Source: Chloranthus sessilifolius (lineage: Eukaryota > Streptophyta > Magnoliopsida > Chloranthales > Chloranthaceae). Taken from it: a stretch of 64,000 nt of DNA. Every line of letters begins with the position of its first letter. The first letter of the stretch is position 1. The stretch is from assembly GCA_021018995.1 (NCBI GenBank), contig CM037598.1:42524685-42588684 (forward strand), written 5' to 3'. A program made the translations under genes and the position numbers. Shown here one piece after another: positions 1-11,108 of this stretch. The notes below the pieces were generated by a model. It ran no database searches. It was not told where the DNA came from and was given only the letters and a program-made list of their open reading frames with translations.

Positions 1-629
1 TGTAGATGCCTAAGCTTTTATCCTTGCATCCACAACATTTGTAGTGATTTAAATGTTTCAATTTGAACCATTGGATTAGATGAAGTCTATAGGATGATAT
101 GTGACCATTCAAGTGGACAACTCATACCCTTAAGATCAGTCTAAACCTTTGGTTTAAATTGAATTCTTCTACCTTCCACTTGATCTTGTAGCCAAGTGAA
201 GGACAGCTGCAAATTCACATGCCTTGATCTATTTTGCAATGAGAACCAGTCCCTAGCTGCCTATTTCCCCCAATTTTATACTTTATTTTACCATCCATCT
301 TCCTCAATCTTGTAAATCTAGTTTTATAATCCTGTTTTGTAAATTAGATCTAGCGACACCCGAAAAACTCTCTTTCTTCTTAGATTAGGCTAGAATTGCC
401 AGATCTGTAGCAATATCTGGAGGTCTACTATACTGCCTTCTAGATTTTAGATCACTACTCCCTGTGGAACAAACTCTTATTAAAACTTGCTACAAAGGAC
501 CCTATATCTTGCAGGTCTAGATATTTTAGGATTGTTGTTTTCACCTTCTCACCTTTATCCTCTATTTTACTTTGATTTTAATTTGCTTTCATCACACATA
601 ATAAATAAGCACTCCAAAATAATTCAACA
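1..629 (+). repeat. Athila-like LTR (LTR-1a), 3' part only
   Basis: The window opens inside an LTR. The sequence from the first base aligns by eye with 6015-6647 and with 13440 onward, sharing the block around CTTGTAGCCTTGCATCCAC and the GTGACCATTCAAGTGGAC block. It ends in CAACA at about 629, seven bases before a primer-binding site. The 5' portion, with U3 and promoter, lies outside the window. It is the left LTR of a three-LTR array. Confidence 0.85.
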
Positions 630-635
630 AGTTAT

Positions 636-653
636 TGGCGCTGCTGCCGGGGA
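636..653 (+). other. Primer-binding site, tRNA-Asp type
   Basis: The 18 bases TGGCGCTGCTGCCGGGGA differ little from the TGGCGCCGTTGCCGGGGA form complementary to the 3' end of plant tRNA-Asp, which Athila-lineage elements use. It lies just inside the LTR end, as expected for priming minus-strand DNA synthesis. Confidence 0.8.
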
Positions 654-2017
654 GTTTTGATCTAGTTAGTAGATCTAAGTTTTTTATTTTGTAGATTTAA
701 TATTTCTTTAGTTTTTATTGTTGTTTTGTTTTAAATCTATATAGTGCATTCAAAGTGTTTGAATAAATGTCTACTGCAGTTTTTGTATAGAAAATCTATT
801 TTAATTTTACAGTATTTCTGAATTTTTCTTCATTGCCTTGTAGCTATTTGAATAAATGTTGTTGTTGCCTTTTTGCATTTTTTACAGAATTGGGGCAGTA
901 GTCTGAGTTTTTCTTTTTATTTTGCTTATTACATTCAATATACTTGAATAAGGTACTATTGCAGTCTTTGAGTTTTTGCAGATCTGGAGCAGCAGTTCCA
1001 AGAGGAGCTTATGGATTGCAGCTGGAGCAGATCTGCCTGAGTTTGCATTTTCCCTTCCTTTGTGTTCATTTTTAATTTTTAATTTTTAAAACCAGCAGTT
1101 TTGTTGTGTTTAGTGTTTATCTTTGTTTTAATTTCTACTGTCATTTAGGCATGCTGATTTTTTTTGTAAAACAATAAAAACAAATTAAAAAAATAAAACA
1201 AATAGAAAAATAAAAGAAAATATAAATACAAATAAAAATTTCTGACTTGTTTTCATTATTGTTTGTATTCTTCAGCAGTAGTAAATAAGGGCTCTTGTTG
1301 AGCCCCGGCTGATCTAAAACAAATAAAAAATAGAAAATTATAAAAACAAAATTTTTGTTTAGATGGATTGTTTTTCTTTGTTGTTATTCATATACCCCCA
1401 TCTGGAACTACTGACATCATGGTTTTTAATATTTGAGGATTCATGAATGTTCATAAACAGTGGATCATTTTTTTGCTTTGAAAATTCAATGGAGCCTCTG
1501 CATTCATTCACTTTCAAGACTCTTGACTTTTAATGGGTCTCAGTTGTGTATGAATCCTGCTTTTAACTGTGTGCATTCATGCTTATATCACTTTGAAATT
1601 CATATTGATTCATATACAAACTCATGCACAGGGGACTTTACCTTATCACAGATGACTCATGTTTTTTTTTCTTAGGACTTTTCTGTTTTAGCAATTTAAT
1701 TTAAATACTGTTTTTAGATTACTAATTATTCTTTCTTAGGATACTGTGAATACTATTTTTACTGTTTGTCTTCATTTTTTATATGTTTGTCTCCAGTCTT
1801 TTACTTGCTTTTCCTGTTTTTGTATCTGAATTTCTGTTTTTACAAGAATTTTACTGCATTTGTAAATCATTTTTCTTCCATTTTGTTGTTCATATATTCA
1901 GTTGTGCATTTTTTTTCTTTGCTGCAGACAGTCTTCTTTCCTGCTTATTTTTCATTCTTGTTTTTGCCCTACTGCCCCTGGTTACTCACTGTGTAAACAT
2001 TGAGGACAATGTTCATC

Positions 2018-2035
2018 TTAGGTTTGGGGGTATGG
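2018..2035 (+). other. Internal polypurine-tract-like motif
   Basis: TTAGGTTTGGGGGTATGG repeats almost exactly the terminal PPT at 3667-3681, but lies about 1.65 kb upstream, after a conserved TGAGGACAATGTTCATC block. The same motif sits at 9586-9602 in the second internal region. It could be a central PPT for a second plus-strand initiation or a relic of an earlier LTR junction. The motif and position are seen; the role is inferred. Confidence 0.5.
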
Positions 2036-3666
2036 TAGGTGTGCCAATGGAATAGTTAATGCTAGTACAGCAATATTGGATAAATTTTTTGAAAATAAAG
2101 TGATTTCCCACCTGATTTTTGAAAACAAAAAAAAGAGGAAATTAAAAACTTTTTAAAACTGAAATTTGTTGTAGCCCTAACACTTTCATGAAGCAAATGT
2201 CAAGAATTTTCAAAAATTTGTACTTAGTAAACTTGAAAAGAGAAAATTGTGAGGATGCACCCCAAGAATTTGATGGAAGACCATACCCAGTGAGATTTGG
2301 GCCTAAGAAAAATAATTTCTTTGAAGAGGGTTTTGACAATTTTTCTGCTCTAAGGACTGATTGACCCTATGCTCAGTCACTAGAAGTTAGGCAAATCCAA
2401 CTTAAAACAGCTTGACAGCATTTATAACATTAAAGACATGATGTAGGGCGATCCTTTGGACAGCTTGAGCTTAAAATTTCTCACCGTTGAACTGCCCTTG
2501 ATATGCACCATTTGAGCCTTAAAAATTCAAGCTTTTCTTTGACAAAAACTAGAGAATTTGAACCCAAAAACTCAGTGACCTGATACAGCCTGACCCTTAT
2601 CCTGAGATTTCAAAAGGTGAAGGTGAAGGAGTTAAAAGAGGTAGAGTTGGTTCGACACTTGATGAAAGAAGAAGAAAGTACATTTGAAGACAAGTGTGAC
2701 ATATAGCTGTGGCATTCCAACCCATAAAAAAAAATTGAGAAAAATACAAAAAGAAAAGCATACAAAAAGAAAAACAAAAAAAAAATAGAATAGCAAAACA
2801 AAAATGCGAAGAGAAGTCATTTCATTGGAAATTTTGAAAAACAAGAGAAGCTGGTCACTTTTACTCTAAAAATTTAAAAAGAAGATGGAATTGTGCTGAA
2901 ATGAAGATGTGAAGTCATGAATCACCCCCTTACCTTACTGATTTCTTAATTTTGAATCCTTCCTTACCCTCTTATTCTTTATAAATCTCACCCATAAGCC
3001 ACAGTACAACCCAATAAAAAGACCCTACTAATCCAAAATTGATTGAGTTGTCATGTGGAGATAAGGATTTATGTAATCTATGGTGAAAAGAGCTAGAAAA
3101 TTTCAGAAATTAGAGCATTGCCTATGCTCATGCTTACAGTCCTATTTGAGGGTCGTAACTGCACTTGAGCCGTGTGAAATGATGCACCCTTCTATTTTTG
3201 TTTTGAGTGACAGCCCTGGTAAGACTTGGGTCTAAAATTAAGTTTGTTGGGGGCATTACAAAACAGAATTCTCAATTTGATGGTAAGCTCTGCATTAATT
3301 TTCACGCACAATGCCTTGACATAAGCTGATTGATGGTGAAGGAATTGCAGTAGAATTTCATAATTAAACTACCAATTTACTGCTGAGAATCCTCTAAAAA
3401 ATTGAATGAGGAAGGTGTGGAATGAATTTTATTTTGGTTGAACTCCGTTTTAACATGTTGCACTGATATTAACTGATTTTATTGGAGAATTTTGTGGGTA
3501 CCTTCACTGAAAACCCTCAGAAGACTTCACTCCTGCACTAGGGATCACCTAGGGGTTTAAAAGGCTTGGTGCATATGCTAAATGCACTCGTGTTCCATAC
3601 GAAAGTGGCATGTAGTGTTGTAGGTTAGTTTTTTTAAATTTCACTTTGCTCGAGGACTAGCAAAGG

Positions 3667-3681
3667 TTAGGTTTGGGGGTG
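3667..3681 (+). other. Polypurine tract
   Basis: A G-rich run within GGTTAGGTTTGGGGGTG lies directly against the LTR start TGTTAGTCC. It follows the conserved block TTGCTCGAGGACTAGCAAAG, which recurs before the LTRs at 11109 and 37249. It is the expected primer for plus-strand synthesis. Confidence 0.75.
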
Positions 3682-4322
3682 TGTTAGTCCCTGATTTTTA
3701 CCATTTTCTACCCATTAAAACCTAGCTTTGGTTAGTGTTTAGAGTAACTAATAATTTTTTTTAATATTGTTTGGTAGTAAGGAAGAAATTGCAGCCTTAG
3801 TGTAGTTTCTCAGTAAAAAGTGCCAATGACAGGAGTTTTTGGAATCAATCAACAGCTGGGAGTGGTGCTATAGCCTATTGCTAAGGAAGCAAACAACAAC
3901 AACAATGTGGATTTGAGCAAGCCTCAGCACTTTCAGATTTTTAGCTCTGTGCACATTGGGCAAAGCAATTTAAGCATGTGCAAACTAATGTGCATACTGA
4001 AATAGCTGCGTACACACTAAAATGGATTTCAGCAGAGAAGATGTAAACATTTCAGCAAGAGCACATTAAGGGCTGCCATCTATAGTGTGCATAAGCTGAA
4101 GAGGAGAACCAGCACAATAGAACAACCTCGGGGTTAATCATTCTCAGCAGCTACACATTATAAACAGCACAGCTACAAGTGCACACTAGTTGTAGCTCAA
4201 ATCCAACACCTTTCAGCTATATTTCAATGCAGCAGCTGCTCAACAGAATGGAACCAGCTGAAGCCTAAGATCCTCTCAACATTTAGGATGTGGCAGCTGA
4301 ACCTCTCAGTTCATTGTTGAAC

Positions 4323-5130
4323 CTGTCGAGCAAGGCCAATTAAACTTCTCAAATGAGGAACTGAAGTTGCAGGTTTATCAAGTGTGTAAATCGAGTTGAT
4401 CACCTTGTAGCTCCAGCCATCTTATCAGCATCAGCCTACCTGTCAAGCTACACCAGCAACAACCTTGCAACCTCTAGGATTCAAAGAGCAGCAACCTGTC
4501 AACTTGGAGTATAGATTGCTGTACTTACAACTAACCTGTCGATCTGTAGAAGCATGCCCACAACCAGCCTGTCGAAGTGCAGCTCCCAAACCATCAACAC
4601 CTATCGAACAGCACTTAGACCCCTAGTCATCCTGTCGAGCTCTTTAACTTGCAGCAACAAGCAACCTCTTGACTAGAGCTCCTATACAACCTGTGGACAA
4701 CATCTGCATTTAACCCTATCGAAATGGTCATTTCTCCAGCCCTTCAATCCTCTCTAATGGAGCTTCCATACTACAGCAATCCTATCGAGTAGTGCAGTCC
4801 CACTTTCAACAACCTGTTGAGATCCAAGATTTAACCTATCGACTTCAGCAGGCTGCCCTTCAGCCATCTTATCGAATGGATGCTCAATGGCTTCAGAACC
4901 TGTCAACCAGCAAAGCTATCCTCCCACATCCTCTCGAATTCAACTTAGATCCTCACGACAAAGTACCTGAAGCTGTTGGGTTTCCAAGCCTACCTGCAGT
5001 ACATCTTGACCTTTAGCCCCATCCTCTCATCCATCTTGTTGAAGAGTGCAGCCTTCAAACCTGTAACCTGTTGATAGCAGCCCCTATCCTCTTCAGTACC
5101 TATCGAGCAGTCCTCCAAACCTCTCGAGTT
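4323..5130 (+). repeat. Dispersed TCGA-centred motif array in U3
   Basis: The decamer AACCTGTCGA, with variants CCTATCGA, CCTCTCGA and CCTGTTGA, recurs more than twenty times at irregular 20-60-bp spacing, separated by Gln/Ser/Leu-codon-like CAG/CTG-rich DNA. The spacing is not tandem, so this is not an ordinary satellite. The same array occurs in every related LTR in the window: 11704-12560, 15090-15880 inverted, 39305-39935, 41690-41870 and 53640-54255. Confidence 0.8.
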
Positions 5131-5607
5131 CATCTTCTCCACCTCACCACTGAAGCTGCAGTTAGCCTATATGTCTGCAATTCATCCAACTCGGGCTCCA
5201 TCAAGTCTAAAATGTGAGGGCCATTTTTGTAATAGCTACAGCCAGAATATTTTGGGTTTCACCAATGGTTAGCAAGGGTATTTTTGAGAACTCCCAAGTA
5301 CAAAATAAGTCTGCACATGTGCAAGTTATTTACAACAATTTAATGAATGGTGCAGCTAGAGTATTTTAGGTCAGCAAGGGCATTTTTCGAAACTCCAAAA
5401 CACAAGAGAAGTCTACACATGGACCAAACTATTTTCCAAATTAAGTGAGGGAATTCTTAGTGGGAAACTTCAGCTGAGCACAACAGAACCATATCTATTT
5501 CTTCTCTCTGATTGGTTGAAATGCTAAAACAGGGATTAGCATAAACTGAATTGGAAATTCTTTCTTCTGATCAGCTGTAATCCAAAGCACATGGATCACT
5601 GCATTTG

Positions 5608-5616
5608 TATAAAAAA
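5608..5616 (+). promoter_or_regulatory. LTR-1b TATA box
   Basis: TATAAAAAA lies inside the conserved context GGATCACTGCATTTG, upstream of the ACAAGGAAACCATAGAATAG leader shared by all LTR-1 copies. Equivalent boxes are at 13036 (TATAAATAA) and 42084 (TATAAATAG). Confidence 0.6.
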
Positions 5617-6653
5617 GGCTCCTTGCTGCTGTAATTCTTCAACAAGGAAACCATAGAATAGCTTTAGTTCTCCTTGACTCATTTAGGTTTAGTTTAGCTT
5701 TATTTTTTCCTTTTTCTCTTCCCCCTTCTCTCTCTAATCCAGCATGTTGGATTAGATCTAGATAGCAGTTAAGATCTAGTTTTTAATTGTAATCTTAGCA
5801 TGAAGATGTGTGGATCGATGCACAGACTAAAGATTTGAGAACAAGGTTATTATAAGTTGTTTAATTTAATAAATTTTTTATTTTAATGTCCAATTAAATC
5901 TAAAAATCTTGTGGTTTCATTAAATGTCTATAGGATCCATGTATTTGGGAATAACTCATTCAGTTTCTAGTAGATCTATTATTTACCATATGATTTTCCT
6001 TGATTTAATATCCCTGTGGACGCCCGAGCTTGTAGCCTTGCATCCACGACATTTATAGTGATTTTAATGTTTCAATCTAAACCATTGGATTGGATGAAGT
6101 CTATAGGATGATCTGTGACCATTCAAGTGGACATCACATACCCTTAAGATCTGTCTAAGCCTTTGGTTTGGTTTTAATTCTTCTACCTTGCCTTTGAGCT
6201 TGTAGCCAAGTGAAGGAAAGCTACAAATTCATATGTCTTGATCTGTTTTGCAATGAGAACCAGGCCCTAAGCTATCTATTTCTCCCCATTTTACATTTAA
6301 TTTCACCATCCATCTTCCTAAATCTTATAAATTTAGTTTCATAATTTTGTTTTGTAGGTTAGATCTAGTGACACCCGAAAACTCTCTTTCTTCTTAGATT
6401 AGGCTAGAATTGTAAGATCTGTAGCCAGATCTGGAGGTCTACTATACACCTCCTAGGTTTTAGATGACTACTCCCTGTGGGACAAACTCTTACTTTTAAA
6501 ACTTGCTACAAAGGACCCTGTATCTTGTAGGTCTAGATATTTGAGGAATGTTGTTTTCACCTTCTCACCTTTATCCACTATTTTACTTTGATTTTATTTT
6601 ACTTTCATCACCAATAAATAAATCAGCACCTGAAAATTCTTTCAACAAGTTTT

Positions 6654-6671
6654 TGGCACCGCTGTCAGGGA
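6654..6671 (+). other. Primer-binding site of the second internal region
   Basis: TGGCACCGCTGTCAGGGA is a mutated version of the tRNA-Asp-type PBS at 636-653, six bases after the end of LTR-1b. The substitutions suggest an old copy. Confidence 0.75.
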
Positions 6672-6811
6672 GTTTTGATCTAGTTAGTAGATTTGAGTTT
6701 TTCATTTTATAGATATGATTTTTTAGCTTTTATTGCATCCAAATTGTTTGACTAAATTCCTGCTGCAGTTTTTGTATAGAGAACTTGTTTTACTGTCGCA
6801 GCATTTATGAA

Positions 6812-7298
6812 TTTTCTGAGTTTTTATGCAATGCCTTCTAGCTGTTTGAATAAAGTACTGCTGCAATTTTTGAATTTTTACAGATCTGGAGCAGTAGCCA
6901 AAGAAGGAGCTTATGGATTGTAGCTGGAGCAACTCTACCTGAGTTTGCATTCCCTACTCCTTTGTTTTCTTTTCACTTTTTGATTCTTTAAAACCAACAA
7001 TTCTGTTGTGTTTTCTGTTTGTTTTTGTTCTTATTTTCTGCTGCATTTTGCTTTTATTTTCTGAGTTTTTATGCAATGCCTTCTAGCTGTTTGAATAAAG
7101 TACTGCTGCAATTTTTGAATTTTTATAGATCTGGAGCAGTAGCCAAAGAAGGAGCTTATGGATTGCAGCTGGAGCAGCTCTACCTGAGTTTACATTCCCT
7201 ACTCTATTTTCTTTTCACTTTTTGATTCTTTAAAACCAACAGTTCTGTTGTGTTTTCTGTTTGTTTTTGTTCTTATTTTCTGCTGCATTTTGCTTTTA
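6812..7298 (+). repeat. Two-copy tandem duplication, about 243 bp each
   Basis: The segment from TTTTCTGAGTTTTTATGCAA at about 6812 to 7056 is followed by a near-identical second copy to about 7298. Both contain the phrase GATCTGGAGCAGTAGCCAAA and the TTTGTTTTTGTTCTTATTTTC tail. The first internal region (about 840-1100) has a single copy. It lies between the PBS and gag, in the leader. The 68- and 115-aa ORFs that share an N-terminus arise from this duplication. Confidence 0.85.
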
Positions 7299-7350
7299 TT
7301 TTTTGTGTTTGCTGAAATCTATACTACTGTATAATTGTAAGCCATTTGGA

Positions 7351-8650
7351 ATGGGTGAGCAATTAATGACCTTGAAGGAATTTAATGCACCAGGGGCATA
7401 CACATCTCCCTTTTGCATTCAATTCCCTGTTGTTCAAGGAAACTATGAGATCAAATCATCAATTATACAAATGCTACCCTCCTACGATGGACTGAGTAAA
7501 GAGGACCCCTACAAGCATATTAATGAATTTCTAGGACTGTGCACCACTTTCTACATTTCAGGTTTGGGGAGGAAGCTAGTAGGCTTAAGCTCTTTCCTTT
7601 TTCATTAAAGGATAGAGCCCGAACATGGCTTTCTATGCTCCCAACCAACAATATACAGTCATGGAAAGATCTTCAATGTCAATTTTTGGCCAACTATTTT
7701 CCCCATGTCCAAAACAAGCTAGTTGAGAAAGAGCATAATTTCCTTTGCTCAATCCCCACTAAGGATTTTCATCAAGCCTCAGAAAGATTTAAGGAGCTTT
7801 TAAAGCAATGTCTCCATCACCAAATTTCTAAATGGCAGCTTGTCCAAAGCTTCTATCAAGGAATTGATCCTAAGAGCAGAGACATGATTGATGCCCCATA
7901 TAGAATGCACTTATCTCCACAAAACAACTGATGAGGCTTGGGAACTTTTTGAGGTCATAAGTGAGAATTCAATGCAGTAGGAGACTTTGTCTCGAGATAT
8001 AGAGAACCCTGCTAAGAGAACACTCCTAGGGGTAGGATGTATGAAATCAATGTGTGTACTGCCTTGGAGAGTAACCCTTCAATTTGATAAATTGATGAAT
8101 GTATTGCAGCCCGCAATGGCTACACAAGTGCAGGAGGCATGTCTGATATGCCAATCTCCCCCACACTCCATTCAGGACTATCCATCTGCTGGTGTTTACC
8201 CTACTTTGGTCATCAAAAATGTCAATGCAGCCCAATCTTATGGGCAGAAACAACAGCAATCTGCTGGGTATCCATGGAGGAACCACCCCAATCTGAGGTG
8301 GAACCATGAGATTACTCTCAATCCCAGTAGCAGCAGGCAATACCCCATAAATTCCAGTAGTACCCACACAATTTTTCCTCAAATCATCAGTCCCAACAAC
8401 CAATGGCTCAACAAATCATATGCCTGCACACTCACCCCAATCTAGTACACCCTCCTTTGAGGAGCAGGTTCTATCCTCATTAAAGAATCTCAGCTCCTTA
8501 CCACAAACTGTGCAGTCCCACAGCCAGAGCATCAAAAAGATTGAAGACTAGCTTGGTCATCTCTCCAATGCTCTGACTAAAAGGGAATAAGGTAGACTCC
8601 CCAGCCAACCAATCAATAATCCGAGGGGATTACACATGATCGGTGAATCT
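7351..8650 (+). pseudogene. gag: Broken Athila-type gag (capsid/nucleocapsid)
   Basis: Capsid-like polyprotein that would form the particle. The start at 7351 reads MGEQLMTLKEFNAPGAY, followed by the Retrotrans_gag signature of Athila-type elements: LPSYDGLSKEDPYKHINEF, then after a frameshift near 7570 LFPFSLKDRARTWLSMLP, and later CLHHQISKWQLVQSFYQGI. A second frameshift near 7915 leads to DEAWELFEVISEN, a stop, and a C-terminal part with a degenerate zinc knuckle (CLICQSPPHSIQDY, last Cys replaced by Tyr) and WRNHPNLRW. The tail at 8580-8640 (GRLPSQPINNPRG) fits the end of this gag. No protease, RT or integrase follows. At least two frameshifts and several stops make it a pseudogene. Confidence 0.8.
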
Positions 8651-8747
8651 TCTTCCACAGAAGATGACAGATCACAAGGCTATTTTTGAACCAAAAAGAG
8701 GTGTAGAAGGACAAGGCAACATGGCTCCTTACTACAGTTTTCAGATT

Positions 8748-11093
8748 TAGGCATGCTGATTTTTTATAAAATAATAAAAATAAATAAATAAATAAAAGAA
8801 AATGTAAACACAAATAAAAATTTGTGACTTGTTTTCATTATTGTTTGTATTCTTCAGCAGTAGTAAATAAGGGCTCTTGTTGAGCCCCAGGTGATCCAAA
8901 ACAATTAAAAAATAGAAAATTAGAAAAGCATAAAAAAAATTTAGATGGGCTATTTTTCTTTGCTGTAATTCATATACCCCCATTTGGAACTGCTGAGATC
9001 ATGATTTTTAAATTTTTTAATCATGAAAGTTAATGAGCAGTGGATCATATTTTTACTTTGAAAATTTAATGGAGCCTTTGCATTCATTCACTTTCAAGAC
9101 TCTTCACTTTTAATGGGTCTCAACTATGTATGTATCATATTTTTAAATGTGTGCATTCATGCTTACATCACTTTGAAATTCATATTGATTCATACACAAA
9201 CTCATGCACAGGAGACCTTACCTTATCACACATGACTGATGATTTTTTTTCTTAGGATTTTTTCTGTTTTAGGAATTTAGTTTAAATACTATTTTAGTTG
9301 CTGATTTTCTTTCTTAGGATAAGGTGTATATTATTTTGATTGATTTTTTTAACTTTTTGTATGTTTGTATTCAGTTCTTTACTTCTGTTTTGTTGTTTCT
9401 CTATTTTTGCAGGAATTTTCCTACATTTGCATATCATTTTTTCTATTTTTCTATCCATATATTCAGTTTTAAATTTTTTTCTTCTTTATTGCATATAGCT
9501 CCTATTTTCCTGCTTATTTTTCTTTCTTCCTTTGCCCTGCTGCCCCTGGTTACTCACTGTGTAAACATTGAGGACAATATTCATCTTAGGTTTGGGGGTA
9601 TGACAGGTGTGCCAATGGAATAGTTAATGCTAGTGCAACAATGTTGGATAAATTTTTTGAAAATAAAGTGATTTCCCACCTAAATTTTGAAACTGAAATT
9701 TGTTGTAGCTCTAACACTTTCATGAAACAAATGTCAAGAATTTTCAAAAATTGGTGCTTAGTGAACCTGAAAATAAGAGAAAATTGTGAGGATATACCCC
9801 AGGAATTTGATGGAAGACAATACCCAGTGACATTTGGGCCTGAAATTTTCTTTTTAAGAGTGCTTTGGCAATTTTTCTACTCTAAGGACTGATTGAACCT
9901 ATTCTTGCTAACTAGAAGTTAGGCAAATCCAAGTTAAAATAGACAGCATTCATGACATTGAGGACATGATGTAAGGCCATTCTTTGGACTGTTTGAGCTT
10001 AAAAATCCTTACCCTTTGAACTACCCTTGATACACACCATTTGAGCCTTAAAAATCTAAGTTTTTCTTTGCTAAAACTAGAAAATTGGAACCCAAAACTC
10101 AGTGACCTGATGCAGCCTGACCCTTATCCTGAGATTTCAAAAGGTAAAGGTGAAGGAGTTGAATAAGGTAGAGCTGGTTTGATAATTGGTGGAAGAATAA
10201 GAAAGTACATTTGAAAGCAAGTGTGATGTATAGCTATGCAATTTGAACCCATAAAAAGAAAAAGAAAAAAAACACAAATGCAAAACAAAAATGTGAAGAG
10301 TCATTTCATTGGAAAGTTTGAAAAAAAAGAGAAGAAGCTAGTCACTTTGGCTCTAAAAATTCAAAAATAAGATGGAGCTGTGCTAAAATGAAGAAGGTGA
10401 AGTTATGAATCACCCCTTACCTTACTGATTTCTTAATTTTGAATCCTTCCTTACCCTTTTATTCTTTATAAACCTCACCCATAAGCCACATTACAACCCA
10501 ATAAAAAGATCCTACTGATCTGAAATGGATTGAGCAGTCATGTGGAGATGATGATTTATGTAATCTATGGTAAAGAGTTAGAAAAAATCAGGAATTAGGG
10601 CATTGCCTATGCTCATGCTTACAGTCCTATTTGAGGGTTGTAACTGCTCTTGAGCTATGTGAAATGATGCACCCTTCTATTTTTATTTTGAGTGACAGAA
10701 TTCTCAATTTGATGGTAAGCTCTGCATTAATTTTCATGCACAATACCTTGACATAAGCTGATTAATGGTGAAGGAATTATAATAGAATTTCAGAGTTAAA
10801 CTGCTGATTTTCTGCTGAGAATCCTCTAGGAATTGAATGAGTAAGGTGTAGAATGAATTTTATTTTGTTTGACCTCTATTTTAACATGATGCACTGGTAT
10901 TAACTGATTTTATTGGAGAAGTTTATGGGTACACTAACAACCCTCAGGAAACTCCACTCCCCCACTAGGGATAACCTAGGGGTTTGAAAGGCTTGGTGTA
11001 TATGCTAAATGCATCCGTGTTCCCTACGAAAGTGGCATTTATTTTTGTAGGATAATTTTTTTAAATTTCACTTTGCTCGAGGACTAGCAAAGG
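8748..11093 (+). mobile_element. Athila-like 3' internal non-coding region
   Basis: It picks up directly after the gag remnant at AGGCATGCTGATTTTT and is collinear with 1147-3666 of the first copy, so the whole pol is missing and the same 3' block is kept. It contains an internal PPT-like motif at 9586-9602. I see no credible ORF; the 99-, 83- and 78-residue ORFs are chance translations of T- or A-rich DNA. Confidence 0.75.
9586..9602 (+). other. Internal polypurine-tract-like motif, second copy
   Basis: TTAGGTTTGGGGGTATG is preceded by the TGAGGACAATATTCATC block, matching 2018-2035. It lies about 1.5 kb upstream of the terminal PPT at 11094. Preservation in two diverged internal regions supports a family feature. 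Confidence 0.5.
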
Positions 11094-11108
11094 TTAGGTT
11101 TGGGGGTG
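11094..11108 (+). other. Polypurine tract
   Basis: TTAGGTTTGGGGGTG abuts the LTR start TGCTAATCAC and follows CTCGAGGACTAGCAAAGG, as at 3667. Confidence 0.75.

Larger units (their letters stand above)
654..3681 (+). mobile_element. Athila-like internal region without coding capacity
   Basis: About 3 kb between PBS and PPT with no credible ORF. Up to about 1145 it matches 6672-7300 of the neighbouring copy, and from about 1147 (AGGCATGCTGATTTTTT) it matches 8748-11108. The gag present in the neighbour is therefore absent here. This is a large retrotransposon derivative whose non-coding 3' part has been kept. The short ORFs at 1460-2055 are low-complexity Phe/Leu-rich translations of T-rich DNA. 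The stretch 2090-2340 recurs at 9640-9890 and in diverged form at 35660-35960, so the 3' non-coding part is a family-wide feature. Confidence 0.75.
3682..6647 (+). repeat. Athila-like LTR (LTR-1b), complete
   Basis: A complete LTR of 2966 bp, from TGTTAGTCC after the PPT to TTCAACA before the next PBS at 6654. It is the middle LTR of the array and flanks an internal region on each side. The U3 portion (about 3682-5600) holds a dense array of a short TCGA-centred motif. A TATA box follows at 5608, then a conserved leader and U5 with the CCTGTGGACGCC and GTGACCATTCAAGTGG blocks. Copies at 11109-14026, 14046-16483 (inverted) and 41105-42488 (partial) show an active past in this region. The 74-aa ORF at 4792 is a chance translation of the motif array. 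Confidence 0.85.

Noticed and set aside
1460-2055. Overlapping Phe/Leu-rich ORFs that look like membrane proteins
   Set aside because: They translate T-rich non-coding DNA, have no start context and are not kept in frame in the parallel copy at 9324-9623.
4792-5016. 74-aa ORF with PHPLEF-type words
   Set aside because: It is the LTR motif array read through; the frame is not kept in other LTR copies.
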